DNA of 64,000 nt from Voacanga thouarsii (lineage: Eukaryota; Streptophyta; Magnoliopsida; Gentianales; Apocynaceae): contig JANUWF010001176.1 of NCBI GenBank assembly GCA_026120185.1, forward strand, positions 5,155,501 through 5,219,500, given 5' to 3'. Below the pieces are notes generated by a model. The model was not told the DNA's origin. It did no database searches and was given only the letters and a program-made list of their open reading frames with translations. Positions 48,990 to 62,294 of the stretch are shown one piece after another (position 1 is the stretch's first letter; the number at the start of each line of letters is the position of its first letter). Made by a program: the position numbers and the translations under genes.

Positions 48990-49853
48990 TCCTGTGCAGA
49001 TTCAAACAATCAACCTAGGCAGCTTTTTCCTTTTCTTTTCTACATTGCAAAGTTGGAAAACGAAAGACAAGCAAAAAGCAAAAGCTTTTTCTTTTTCAAT
49101 TAGTGATTTTTTCAATTATTCAAAGAATTTGAACTATTAGTGCTATTTTACTATTAACAATTTTTCCACTTTGTATTCTTGTGACATTCTTTCCGAGAAT
49201 CTTCTTTATAGGGACATCAATGGAGTGGTGTTCAGAGATTTCGAGATCTTAGAACAAAATATTTTCAAAGGGCTTGTTTTTTAATTTTTAATTTATTTTT
49301 CTAACTTTTTAGACACCAAATTAAAATTCAATCCCAAATGTTTTTCAAAGGGCTTGTTTTTTTTTAGAGATTTTCGGATCTTAAAACAAAATGTTTTTTG
49401 GCATGTTTTTTCCCATAAAGTAAAAGTATAAAAAAGAATTCAATCACAAATGAAAAAAATAACACAAATAAATGAACAATTTAAATAAAAATTATTAATG
49501 ACATTAAAAAGAATTAAAATTTTAATAATATAAATAATATAAAAATATTATAATGATATGAATCAAATTTGGAAAGAGAATTAAACGATGATGGGATGAG
49601 AGCACAAAGAGTTATGACAACTTTAGAAAATTGAAAAACAACCTTTAAGATTTTTTTTTGTTTTTTTTTTTATTCTCTTTCTCTTTTAAAGAATAATCGT
49701 TTTTTTCCCCAATACTCCAAAATAAATAGTAAATATTTTTTAAAACTTCATTTTAAGAGTTTTTATAGACAAGAATAAGCCTTTTTTTTTTTAATAAGAG
49801 CTTTTTAAAATAGACTTTTTTGCAGTGTGAGTTTCTAACATATTTGATATCTG
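48990..49853. other. AT-rich spacer with homopolymer runs
   Basis: No gene seen. A short direct repeat (words TTTTCAAAGGGCTTGTTTTT and AGAGATTTTCGGATCTTA) occurs near 49265-49400. Confidence 0.55.
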
Positions 49854-50039
49854 TTTCACTACAAGAAAAACATCAAATTAGCGATGGATTTTTGCGACGA
49901 CCTTTGGGCCGTAGCTAATTTGCGACGGAATAGCAACGGAAGCAAAAATTTTGAAAATAAATTTATTTTTTTAAATTTCTGTAGGTAATTGCAACGGATT
50001 AGTGACGGAGCGCAAATTCGTCACAAATTTGCGACTGTC

Positions 50040-51415
50040 ATCTAAAATTTAAAAATAATTTAATTTTTTTAAAATTAAAAAAAATGCCATCGCAAATCTA
50101 TTGCAATTTGAGACGGATTTGTGACGGCCATTTAAATTTAAAAAAATAAATTTATTTTTTTAAATTTTAAAAAAAATTCGTCGCGAATTCTTTATTTGCA
50201 ACAAATTTGCGACGGCCATCTAAAATTAAGAAATAAATTTATTTTTTTAAAATAAAAAAAAAGCCGTCACAAATCCGTTGCAATTTACAACGGATTTGTG
50301 CCAACCATCTAAAATTAAGAAATAAATTTATATTTTAAAATTTAAAAAAAACCGTTCGCAAATCAGTTGCAATGCAACGGATTTGCGACGGCCATCTAAA
50401 ATTTAAAAATAAATTTATTTTTTTAAATTAAAAAAAAGCTGTCGCAAATTCGTTGCAATTTGTAACGGATTTGTATTGCAGCAAATTTGTGACGATCATC
50501 TAAAATTAAAAAATAAATTTATTTTTTAAAATTTAAAAATAAGCCTTGGCAAATCCGTTGTAATTTGTGAGGGATTTACGATGATCATCTAAAATTTAAA
50601 AATAAATTTATTTTTTAAAATTAAAAAAAAAGTCGTTGCAAATCTGTTGCAATTTGCAACGGACTTGTGACGGCCGTCTAAAATTTAAAAATAAATTTAT
50701 TTTTTTAAAATTAAAAAAATAAGCCCTCGCAAATCCGTCGTAATTTGCAAGGGATTTGAAATAGTCATCTAAAATTAAAAAATAATTTTATTTTTTTTAA
50801 ATTAAAAAAAAAAAGCGGTCGCAAATCCGTTGCAATTTGCAACGGATTTGCGACGGCCATCTAAAAATTCTCATAATATTAATATGTATATATATATATA
50901 TACACACATATTAATATATACACATATATATACATATGCTAATATATCATTTTTATATACATATAAATATGTTAATATACTTTTTTAATGTAAAAATAAA
51001 TATATATACATACATATATACATATTTCTTTATGTTAGTATGTGTGTGTCTATACACACACACACACATACACATACACACACATATACATATATATATT
51101 TATACATATATCTATATGTATGCTATAATACTTTTTAAATATATTAATATATATATATATCTATATAGTATATATATATATCAACACACACATATAATCC
51201 ATGTATATATATGTATATATACATACATTTGCTATTAAATATACATACATTAATAACAACAGATGCATATATGTCATATTCTTACACATATACATACATA
51301 TATATACTTAATAATATCATATGTATATTATGTATATAAATATTTCAACTTACTAATATCTTTTTGCGTATTCTACTATTTCAACACACACACACACACA
51401 CACACATACTATGTC

Positions 51416-51462
<47 letters not shown>

Positions 51463-51860
51463 CAAACATTAAATTTTTTTGTGAATTTTTTAGCTTTGTG
51501 ATGGATTTGTGACGGCAATCTAAAATTAAGAAATAAATTTATTTTTTTTAAAATTTAAAAAAAAAACCATCGCAAATCCGTTGTAATTTGCAACAGCCAT
51601 CTAAAATTAAAAAGTAAATTTATTTTTTTAAAATTAAAAAAAAAGATGTTGCAAATCCATTGCAATTTGAGACGGATTTGCTACGGTCATCTAAATTTAA
51701 AAAATAAATTTATTTTTTAATTTTTTTTAAAAAAATCCGTTGCAATTTGCGATGGATTTGTGACGGCCATCTAAAATTATAAAATAAATTTATTTTTTTT
51801 AAATTAAAAAATAATCCCTCGCAAATCCATCTCAATTTGCGACGGCCATTAAAAATTTTT
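50040..51860. repeat. Tandem 85-98-bp GCGACGG repeat array
   Basis: The word CATCTAAAATT recurs at about 50040, 50219, 50307, 50391, 50488, 50586, 50677, 50768 and 50861, then again from about 51516 on the far side of the microsatellite. Confidence 0.88.
50880..51465. repeat. AT/CA microsatellite cluster splitting the CACTA repeat array
   Basis: Interspersed TATA, CACA and TATG runs, including a CA run near 51385-51405 and a pure AT run at about 51420-51460. ORFs here are low-complexity artefacts. Confidence 0.9.
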
Positions 51861-52046
51861 TAAAAATTTTATTTTTAAATCTTGAAAAATTAGCCATCAC
51901 AAATCTGTGGCTAATTAGCAACAGATTTGCGTCGGAAAATTCTGTCGTCGTAGATCCGTCGCAAAGCCCTTGCAAATCCGTCGCTAATTCACACAAAAAT
52001 TTACTATATAATTAATATATAGTACAATATATCACAAGAACTTCAA

Positions 52047-52100
52047 TAGCTTAGTGGTGGAACGTGTGTTCCCCCACAACAAGGATGCGGGTTCGAGCCC
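52047..52100 (+). other. tRNA-like (SINE-head) module in the CACTA element
   Basis: A-box-like TAGCTTAGTGG (52047-52057) and B-box-like GGTTCGAGCCC (52090-52100) have tRNA-gene spacing. The acceptor and anticodon stems do not fold as a proper tRNA by eye, so this is a tRNA-derived remnant, not a tRNA gene. Confidence 0.6.
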
Positions 52101-52730
52101 CAAATCTGACATAATTTCAAAATATTTTTGATGGGTCGGGTTGCAGATCGGGTTCTCAATTGGCACGGTCGGGCCGATGAACGGGTGGGCTGAGTAGCTA
52201 ATTAATTAATTTTTTAATAAAATTTTTTTACCGTCGCAAATCCATCGCAAAATTAATTAATTTTTAAATAAAATTTTTTCGCTACCGCAAATTAAATTAA
52301 TTAATTTTTTAAAAATAATTTTTTTTCCATCGAAAAACCATCACTAAATTCTTTTAATTTTTGTAAATAAAAAATTTTTTTTACCATCACAAATCTGTTG
52401 CTAAATTAATTAATTTTTTCAAAATTTAAATTTTTTTTGCTGTCACAAATCCTTTGCTAAATTAATTTCTTTTTTGTGATTAAAAAAATTTTTGCCGTCG
52501 CAAATTCGTTGCTAAATTAATTAATATTTTTAAAAATAATTTTTTTCTGTCACAAATCCGTCGCTATGTTGATTATAAACTTAATTATAATGTCATCAAT
52601 CAAATGACTATTGCAAATCCGTCGTTATTTGCGACAGATTTTCTTTCCGTCGCAAATTACGACGCCCTTTTTAGCGACAGATTAGCAATGGATTTGGCCG
52701 TCGCTAATTTGGTTTTTTCTTGTAGTGTTT

Positions 52731-53349
52731 TAAAAAAGTATAATACTATACCTAAAAATATCTAAAGGACCTTTCAAAGGGAAATTGTTTTAATTGTGTA
52801 AAAGCTCTCACAGCTCTAGGAGTGAAAAACAAAATGTTACACAAATGTCAAATGTTAGAAAATATCACATTGCCTTAAGATTCTTTGTTAGGCTCATGAG
52901 TATATATTTGAATTGGGTGTCATCCAAATACACCCTTAACTAGGAAGTTGTAATATTGCATGTGATCGAGATGATTCTGCATTGGATGTGATCGAGATAA
53001 TAAAACTATCAAATTTATTTACATTAAGTTTATTTTTCAGAAAAAAACTAAAACATCTTTTTGTTTTTTAAAAAAAATTGTCAAACATGAATTTATATAA
53101 CAAATAAAGAGATTTTTGACATTTTATTGGTGTATAAATTTTTTAAATGATTTAATTTAACTTAGCTATCAATTACTCATATGTCCAAGATATACATCAA
53201 CTTCAATAGCTTGGTCCTGCAAAGTCTCCTATACTCTAGCTAGCTATGTAGATATATATGTACACACACATATGTATGTTTGTAATTAAAAAATTACTTA
53301 TATTATATAACATATTAATCTAATACTCACTAATTAATAAGGATATCTT

Positions 53350-53409
<60 letters not shown>

Positions 53410-54370
53410 CATACATATATAATAGAATAACTAATATTTAAAATTAATTTAAGTTCTTTAATATAAATATATGAAAACTTAATATGTAAACAAAAAATTA
53501 TTTGAAAAATCAATGATCTAACAATTACATGTATTTATAAAGTTAAAACAAGTTTAGTGACCAAATTTGAAGGTCATTCATTTTATTTTATCACATTTGT
53601 ACAGTAATATATATAAAATAGAAATATATCTTAATATTTAAATTTGTATTGTTTATTTTTTGTTTTGATGGATTCACAATTAATTTCGTATTTTTGAATT
53701 AATTTATTTTTTTATTTATCATAATTTTAAAATAGAAATTTAGACACCATAAATGTAAAAAAGAGTAATTTTTTATTTCATTTTTTTAATTCTAATTATA
53801 ATCAGCTAAATTATAGATATTGTTTCCAAGTTAAACTAAAAATGTTGAAATAATTATAAATGGGGATTAAAATAATTATCATTTCCAAATAAAACTTGAA
53901 AATATTATATGTAATTCATTCAAATTTAATTATAAAATTTTTTGAGTTTAATTATTAGTTAAAGTATAATTTATAATATTTAATTGCAATTTATTATAAA
54001 TATCCATTATTTGCAAAAAAAATAAAAATTTCAAATCTTAATTATCATAATTTATAATCACCTTATATTTTAATTCGAGTAATCTATATTTTAACGGAAT
54101 TTAATAATATGTAAACAATTAAAGAAAATGTGCAAATAATAAGTTGTATTTTAGTAAGTAGTAGTTTGAATTACAATTGAATATTTCATGAATATTTGCG
54201 TGGTCATCAATACTTGTGTGATTGATAAGTTGTTCTAATAAGTCGTGAATATTTAGTGAATAATACTTGTGTGATTGAATTACAATTGAATATTTTTTAA
54301 ATATTTCTGAGAATTTGTATTGAATATTTCATGAATATTAAAAAAAAAAAAGTCATTCTACCAAGCAGCT
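52731..54370. other. AT-rich intergenic stretch
   Basis: No supported gene. A compound CT then AT microsatellite lies at 53352-53412; the remainder is AT-rich. Confidence 0.65.
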
Positions 54371-54481
54371 TTATTAAAAATGAAATCATAAAAAAAAAAA
54401 AAAAAGAGGATAAAAGCTAGTTCTACAATGAAATCTTCAAGGGTTCTTCAGAGGTTAAACCCGTCTTGGAGGTCGTGATTT

Positions 54482-55140
54482 AAGTTATCCCTCATCTTGT
54501 TCTTCTATAGCGTATGACGGACCTACATTCTCTTCAGACGTTCTATGCCACCTACAAGACCGCCTAGTAGATGGACCAGCAGCAAACTCGTTAACTGAAG
54601 ATAAGCACCTACTATCGAAAACTAGGTATTGCAGAGTAATGTATTCATCAACCATTGCCGGATCACTTGGCAAATAATCATCTTTATCTCCATGCACAAG
54701 TAGTAGTGATCTTGCTGAGGAATTTCATTAGCTGCAGCATGCTGACATGCCCGTCTACCGTCCCATGGAAATGGTAATACTTCTTGAAGGATTTCTTGCG
54801 AAATCGGCAATATTGGATTAGAAGTATACAATCTTCTGAAATGCTCATATGGTATGCAATGTATATGATCCGCATTGCCAACAATAGTCAATGTATGCCT
54901 GACAATATCTGATATGCTTCCGACTGATTGTCTCAGCAATTGTTCAGCATGTTGAGACGCTGAATTGCTAATATGCAAGATCCAGTGCAGTGCGTCAGCC
55001 TGCATATGCATATTCTAGAATGTCAATAAAAAAATATATACGTTGGAATTCTATATATATACCTATATGAATGAGAAAAAAAATTACTTACAAGTACTTC
55101 AGCTATTGTACTGCTAGTTTGGTAGCCCATAGGACTCAGT
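54482..55140 (-). pseudogene. Unrecognised spliced gene fragment
   Basis: The sequence is GC-richer than its flanks. On the minus strand an upstream exon (about 55140-55092) encodes MGYQTSSTIAEVL and ends at a good donor (GTAAGT). After an intron of about 75 bp, a long frame (about 55016-54690) encodes ADALHWILHISNSASQHAEQ and LPFPWDGRRACQHAA. A frameshift near 54700 is needed to join the following frame (HGDKDDYLPSDPAMVDEYIT, ending at 54485 region). I do not recognise the family; it could be part of a transposon-associated or host protein. The frameshift suggests a pseudogene. Confidence 0.4.
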
Positions 55141-55443
55141 TGTATTAAGCATGAAAATGTCAAATTTTTATAACACTTTTTCTTAGCTATGATGCACAAT
55201 TTTGTGTGAATATGTATTGTTTTTACTCATATTGTGTTTTAATGAGTTTCAAGTGAAAGTGAGTAAAAAATGCTTTAAATGATAAGTTTTCATACAAAGG
55301 ATGGTTGCCTAACAAAGTGCTGCCTTGGAATACGTGTTTAATAGTGTTTTTTAAGTATTTAAATAGGGTCACGACTTGATGCATGGCCATGCATCATGGC
55401 CCTGCATAATAGAGAAGTTCCAAGAGATATGCACAGCCAAACG
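55141..55443. other. Short intergenic stretch before the Copia LTR
   Basis: No gene seen. A small palindrome GATGCATGGCCATGCATC lies near 55378-55396. Confidence 0.5.
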
Positions 55444-56529
55444 TGTTGGAATGTATGGCCAAAATAGACAATGTATTTTTGTATTTTAGAAATTAATAAA
55501 ATATTTTATTCATTAATATTTGTTTATTTACATATATGTGCACATTAAGGTTTAAGTGTATTAATAAGTAATCTATGTGATTGTGTCATGTTTTCATAAT
55601 AAGGTGTAGATTATGAGCTACTAACACATAAGTGAAAAAAATTGTTCTTGATCGATTGATAAAATTAGACACTTTATTAAAGTTTAGATCATTACACTAT
55701 AGTTTCTAAATAAAGAATGATTTACCTTAGACCAGTGAGTAGTCCACTTACGCCAATAGGATAAGCGTATTTAGAAGACGTAGAATTGGACTACACGATA
55801 ACAATCTTTATAAAAATATTATAATAAATAAAGATTGGTTTATTGCTGCTACTGCATGGACGGGTATCTTTAGACTTGAGTATAAGTTAGTAGTCGAATG
55901 AAGTTGTACTTGTGCACTTTGATATATGATGGATGAGGTCTTAACGGAAGACCAATAACCTTGTACGTTGGGTGTATGACTCTAGCTAATTAAGACGGAC
56001 TTATACAATAGAGTTTCTATACTTTACTTGGTTAAGATATCACCCCATTGTAATTGTCCAAGATAATCTAAATAAACCACGATATTGAAAAACGTGACTT
56101 AGTATATATACTTTTGGATAGCTCCCAGAAAAAAGTTTGTGCATATTGGAAGTTATGGATTATCAGATTAGTTATCAAAGGATGGTAGATGTCATTAAGG
56201 AATGTGTTATTAAATTTTTTTCCTATCTTAATGACAGGCGTTACGTAGAGTGATATTTTCATCATTATACCTGTAGGCTGAGGACATCATGCTTGCAATA
56301 TTATTCTTAGGGTCAATATTTTCATATAATGATAAATGAAATATTTAAAATGATAAAATATGGTTTTTTGTTAGTTTTGGTCATTTTAATAGCAAAAAAT
56401 AATATGTCTTTTGGTCCCAAAGTAGTTCAAGTAACCTTAATAAATTTTATTTACTATATGGGTTTGTTGGGTGAAATTAATAATGGAAGAAATTGTTCTA
56501 AGAGTCTAATAATTATTTATTTGAGATAG

Positions 56530-56755
56530 AATAATTTATTGAACTAATTTAATTAAATTACTTTATTAATTAATTATCTTGGGTAATTTTATATTGGACT
56601 CAATTGGATTTATTAATTAATAAGAGAGTTATTTAATTAGCCTTGAGCTAATTTGATTAATTTAGTTTATTAATTAATTATCTTAAGTAATTTTATATTA
56701 GACCTAAGTAGATTAATTAATTAATAAGAGAGTTATTTAATTAGTTTTGGACTAA
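56530..56755. repeat. Tandem duplication inside the LTR
   Basis: Two units of about 115 bp share TTATTAATTAATTATCTT, GTAATTTTATATT and AATAAGAGAGTTATTTAATT. Confidence 0.7.
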
Positions 56756-56839
56756 TTAAAAACATATCTTAGCCCACTAGAGTTGTGAGTGATCGTTTTT
56801 GTTATTTTGGAAACAAAAAATATCCGTCACGAGTAGCAT

Positions 56840-57080
56840 TTTGGCAATTTCATGATTTTGTTCACCGAATTGAATATTTGGCAATTTTGTGATTTTGGAC
56901 ACCAAATTGAATATTCGGAAATTTCGTGATTTGGTTAATTAATTGCAAATTTGGCAATATCGTATTTTGGTCACTGAATTGAATATCCAGCAATTTTGTG
57001 ATTTTGGTCACTAAATTGAATATTGGTAATTTGGTGATTTGGTTACTTCATTGCAAATTTGGCATTTTGTATATTTTGGT
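56840..57080. repeat. Short tandem repeats of TTTTGGTCACTGAATTGAAT type
   Basis: About five imperfect units of roughly 40 bp carry GAATTGAATATT and GCAATTTTGTGATTTTGG words. Confidence 0.7.
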
Positions 57081-57522
57081 CAACCGAGAAGAATACAAAA
57101 TAGCTAGAGCTTTTGTTTTTGCTATAGGGGTTTTTTTTTTCCCTCTTGTGCGACCGGTTCTTGTTTTTTTTAGCCTTTTTTCTTTGAAAATAATAATATC
57201 TCTCTCAATATTCTTTCAAAAAAATTATTCTTTCACCTATTACTCTACTTTCACTTATAGATAACCTATAAGAGGTTTGAGAATACTTTGGAAGATTGAA
57301 AGTTAACAATTTTGGTGTGCGTATTTGATGCGAATGAGTCAACATTTGACCGATATTCTTGCGGAACAAGTAGTCATGACAAATCAAAACGTTCCGTCAA
57401 ACTTAAATCCTCCAGTTATTCAATTTCAGAGGTCTAAAAGTAGGTATTCCTAGACTTTGGCTCGAAAAAATTTTTAAATTACTATTTTTCGCTGCTTTTT
57501 TATTTTCCCGCGATCCTGCAAG

Positions 57523-57533
57523 TGGTATCAGAG
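57523..57533 (+). promoter_or_regulatory. Primer-binding site (initiator tRNA-Met)
   Basis: TGGTATCAGAG, the standard minus-strand primer site of plant Copia elements, lies directly after the LTR end. Confidence 0.88.
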
Positions 57534-57692
57534 ACGTGGTTATAATTTAGGAGTATGCTTAGGGTTAATAGCCGGAAAAGTGGTTCATTTACTAATTAAA
57601 AAAATTCAATCTTTGTGACTGTATTGATCCCTCGTGATTTTTTATATGTGTAGATGTTGTGTACGTCTCGTGTGTTGAGACATATGTACTTG

Positions 57693-57726
<34 letters not shown>

Positions 57727-58905
57727 TTTTTCATAGAATTCATGTACATCTTATTTTGAAAGATATAGGCGATTGATATTATATATAAATTCATCTACTA
57801 GAATTTTGTAACAATATTAGTGCATGAGCAACATCGAAACTCCAAAAAAAAAAAAAAAAAAAAAAGGAGAAATTGGTTGATGATTTTGGAGCAAGTAAGA
57901 AGCGCTTTTTCTTGAATGATTCGATCATGGTTCATGCGGTTCAAGCTTCCAAATTTTTCTATTTAATTTTTTCTTTTAATTTTCTATTTTCTTTTGGTGT
58001 CCCATATCACACTAGGTTATTTTCTTGCAATAATTTATTTACTGTAATAAATAATTTTACATGAAAATGGTTAGTAAAGGAGGAACCACCTTAGGATTAA
58101 ATAAAATCAATTTAATTTTATTATTAAGATGTTTAATCCATTATTTAGCCATATAAAAATTAAAGGTTAGAAATAGCATGTAAAAAGTTAATTTTTTGGA
58201 GCATGGCTATTTTATTTAACTTCGTGATCAAATGCACAAAGTTTCTTGAGAAATTAATTTTTTTCTCTATATAAAAAAATTAAAGGAAAATATTTTTAAA
58301 ATGGAATTAAAGAATTTAAAATAAAATTTATGATTTATTCTTCCAAAGGGTTTTTTATCCTTGACATGGAGAATATTTTGAATTTTAATATTTTAAATTT
58401 AGTTCCTAGAAAATGGTATTAACTTAAGTAGTGAAAAAAAAACTCATACTTTATTCTCCTAAAGTGTTTTATCCTTAACATAGAGAAAATTGGTTGATTT
58501 TTTTGGAATTTTACTAAAGTTAATAAAAACCAATTAATTTTAAGAAAACTTTTTTTTTTTCTAAAAACTTATTTTTCTCAAAAGACTAAGTGGGAGAGGG
58601 GTTCTAACGGCCTTATGGCTTTTATCACGAATTCCTATTAGAAATTATAGTTATCCTCGTACCATTCTGAGCATGACCCCCTATAGGATGGATTTTTATG
58701 AGAATCTAGAATTAACGGAAGAATTATAATTAATGCCTAAGATATGTGTTAGTGTAGGCTAGCCTATCATTGGAGGCATTAATACTAGATTATCCATAGG
58801 TGGTGAGAGTAGTGGTCATTCTATCGATGGAACAATCTTTGGATCATTACCTATTAAAGAAGTTTAATTTGTGAATATTATACATTTAACTTATGAAACT
58901 CTGTC
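57534..58905 (+). other. Internal remnant of the Copia element, no intact gag-pol
   Basis: The sequence is AT-rich, with a TTA microsatellite near 57697-57724 and an A-run near 57843-57864. A purine-rich word AAGTGGGAGAGGGG near 58587 resembles the polypurine tract that precedes a 3-prime LTR, but no LTR follows. I see no protease, integrase or reverse transcriptase. Confidence 0.5.
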
Positions 58906-61900
58906 TCTAACACCCCATATTTTCATGGCGTAGTGAGCTATAATTTTATGGGATGTCACCCCATCCAGTTGTCCAGACAAGGGGCTTTTATAACTAACTT
59001 AACATAGACGCGGTGGAAAATTTTCCAATTATTCAGATCACAATTAATCCAAGACATAGCATAAGCCTCTGGGAGTCCACCGTGCTTCTATTGCATCTCT
59101 GTTTCCTAAAAGTTTAAGAAAATAATATACGTGTGAGTGAAAATCACCCAGTCAGTCGTGTGTATGCTAGTGATATATATACAATAGAAAAATGTGTTAT
59201 CAACTGTGACTTTATAAAACCATTATGGGAAATTATTGCATTTTTGTACAGAAACCAATTCTAAAACTCTCTAAGAAGGAGTTTATTCAGAATTCAGTCA
59301 TTTTTGGAAAATCGTGTTTTATTTCAAAGTCATTGTCCCAATTTTTAGAAATACAGACACTCCTCTCAATAGAGGGTCGATCTACATGCAAAGCTCACAG
59401 GACTTCGCTTTTGGCATCACAGTCTTGTTGCACTAAGGACATAAGCCTATAGTACTCAACAGTACATTACCGGAGAGGTAGAAATATCATCATACTCTAT
59501 CTACTTTATTTGATTCATATACCTTCGGATCACCGTCCATTCCTCACATAATAGGGAGCATGGGTTATAATTTATTGCTTGCTTACATACAGGGACCCAT
59601 TCCTGTATTGTTCCTCACACGAGAGGGAGCAAGGGGTCAACCAGACACTTACCAACCTATCCAGTAAGTCCTCAGTCGTTTCCAATGTCCTATCACCCTA
59701 TTTAGATTAAGAAAATCTCCAAAATTGATCGGGTTACTTGGGGTCGTCTGCCTCTAACGTAAGTTAATACAAATATCGGCTCTTATTGAGTACTCAACGT
59801 TTCCACTGGTTTACAAGACCAATCCAATTCCACTAGCTGACAAGGTCAGATAAATATCTATTCCCGAAGGAATACCAATAAAACATTTTCTAAGGCCAAA
59901 ATATCATTTTTCAGAAATTCATCTCACCAGCTCACAAGACCAGTTGATTAATCCCATTGGCTCACAATGTCAATTAATTATCTTATTCCCAAAGGAATAC
60001 CAACAAAATAATTTCTGGAGTTAAAATATCATTTTCCAAAAAACTAATCTCATACTAAGAGATTGTTTTCCAAAGACGTAGGGAAAGGATCAAAAGTCCT
60101 TTTCGTACAATAAAGTGAGTTTCTAAGGGTATTTTTGTCATTCGAAGAATACTCAATTTCAAAAGAGTATTATTCAAAAATTTTAGAATTCTGATCCAAA
60201 AGGAAGAATTGAATTCAAGAAATCCTAATTATAATTTCATAATATTCATAACTCACATTTTTTCCAAAATCTTTTCCATAAAAGGAACATTAATGCTTTC
60301 CCAGCATAAAATATGACTTCGTCTCATAATTAATGAGAAGAAAGCCTTTCAGGTATACATTTGTACCGAAGAATTATTCATAATTTAAGTGATCCAAAAG
60401 TCCTTGTAGAAAATATTATTTCCTAAAGTTTCCAAAATTTTCTGTTCAGAGAAACCATTTCTTGTTCAGGAAAACCATATCTTGTTTAGGAAAACACAAA
60501 AGTTCCTCAACCTCATTGCTATACTTTAGAAAACGGTCACTTATTATAAATAATTCCAAAAATGAAAATCTATGTTTTCATTCAAATCTAACATATCATG
60601 ATGTAATTTCTTTCTCAGAAAAATTATATTCTCATTAAGAGAAACCAAAAGGGTTCATAGAACATTTCTCAATAAAATATAATTTCACTAACATAACACA
60701 AAGTTTATAAAACAAGTGGGACTCACCTTGTACTCTATATCAAATAGTCATAAGTGTACCGTTCCTAAATTTTCCTCAAGTCTTTAATGTAGAAACCTAC
60801 ATTAAAGTCAATTCCTTCTCAACTTAGTAATTAAATTCAGGATAATGGATTACGAAAGTAAAATGAGAATAATTTATTTCTCATTTTTCCCTATTTCCAA
60901 ATATAATAGAATAGTCTTTCCATAATAACCAAAATCCATTATCCACTTCTCCATCTTTTTCTACACATAATTTAAGGTATTCATACGATCTTTCAACCTT
61001 TAATTCTTCCAATAATGCAAACAAATTCAATTCCTTGAATTTCATTCATTCATACAAAAGTTGGAAATTTTCAGCTTTAACACCCGATTTTGTTTATATC
61101 CTAACTTTTGATTCACAAGTCCAACTAATGTCAAATTGGTACCAAAATGTCTCCAAGACATTCTTTTATGATTTCCAACTCATGGAATACCAATTTCCTT
61201 TGCCATATCATTAAATTTTAATCATAAACTCCCAGCTTCTTTATCCCGTCACTGAACTGGCAGCCCTTGGTAATTATACTATAATTTTTTATTCACAACT
61301 CCAAATCATGTAAAATTAGTCGTAAAATAATCCGAAGACATTTAACTACAAATTTAAGGTCATGAGGTTCCAAAAAAATAAGCCAAATTGTACAATTTAT
61401 TCAATCTTCCAGTATGCTTGGGAATATATGTGTGTGTGTGTGTGTGTTATATGAATATACATATACAAATATATGTATAAAGTTATTAAAAATAATTTAT
61501 TATAAATATACTATAAGTGTATATATATACTTATGGTATATTATATTTATATATAGACACACACATGTTATATCATCACACCATCTATTCTCCTTTAATC
61601 CTATCAATTAGATAACACTTAATCCATCTCAAATTCCATAATAATAGCCCTCAATTCTCTAATTTTAAGAGACAAAGAACTCAGCAAATTGATCTTTTCT
61701 CATCACAAAATCAACAATTATAAACAACAACAAGAATAATTCATTTTCTTCAACAATTGAATCCATCTTTCCTTTCCATTTCTTACACCTTCTTATGCAG
61801 CCATGAACTATCAATTAAACCACCATTAAAACACTTCATCTATCACATAAAACATAGCTTATAATCCCCTTAACCAGCTGGCATGCATAGCACACACAAA

Positions 61901-62294
61901 CCAGCCCAAGAACATAGCTAATTTCCAAGTAATTTCCTTAATTCTCCTGAATTTCTCAACAAAATTAATACTATAATAATCCTTGCGATGAAATTTACAA
62001 CTTTAATTCAAGAAGTAGAATGTTTTACCTTACTTGTTGAATTCCTTCGGCTTGAAAAGCTCCAAGTTCTTCTTCTCCTCCTTTGAAAATGTCTTTCTCT
62101 CTCATTTTTCCTTTTTCTCCCTATTTTCTCTAGCTATTCCCCCTTTTTCCTTTCTTTTTCTTTCCTTCTTCCTTCTTATTCTTGCTGCCTGTTTTTCTTT
62201 AGCTGAATCCCAACTTCCACCGCCATTCTCTTGGTCCAAATTGTGACCAAAATAGGTCACAAGGTCAACTATTGTGGGCTATCCATTTAAAGCT
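58906..62294 (-). mobile_element. Long LTR of the TAACACCCC type, minus strand, interrupted
   Basis: The left end TCTAACACCCCATATTTTC with GGGATGTCACCCC nearby is the reverse complement of the 3-prime end type seen at 10520-10571 and 16100-16166. The shared internal layout, read on the minus strand, is a T-rich/purine leader near 62030-62200, then CACACGACTGACTGGGTGATTTTCACTC (in two parts) near 59130-59160. No coding region. The 5-prime part of the LTR is cut by a CACTA insertion at 62295. Confidence 0.6.

Larger units (their letters stand above)
49857..52727. mobile_element. Non-autonomous CACTA element with 3-bp target duplication
   Basis: The left end CACTACAAGAAAAAC and the reverse complement of the right end CACTACAAGAAAAAACC are inverted copies. 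TTT lies on both sides (49854-49856 and 52728-52730). The 2871-bp interior has no transposase. It consists of at least a dozen units of about 85-98 bp, each containing a palindrome of the type CCGTTGCAATTTGCAACGG and an A/T spacer. The array is split by a large microsatellite and followed by a tRNA-like module. Confidence 0.9.
55444..57520 (+). mobile_element. Copia-type 5-prime LTR (2077 bp)
   Basis: It starts TGTTGGAATGTATGG and ends GATCCTGCA, the TG...CA ends of a Copia LTR. Two bases later lies a primer-binding site complementary to initiator tRNA-Met. No matching 3-prime LTR is found in the window. Confidence 0.78.

Noticed and set aside
50936..51472. Open frames rich in Ile, Tyr, His and Thr
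   Set aside because: They are translation of AT/CA microsatellite; no protein expected.
52047..52100. A genuine tRNA gene
   Set aside because: A and B boxes fit but I could not fold matching acceptor and anticodon stems, and the sequence lies in a transposon.
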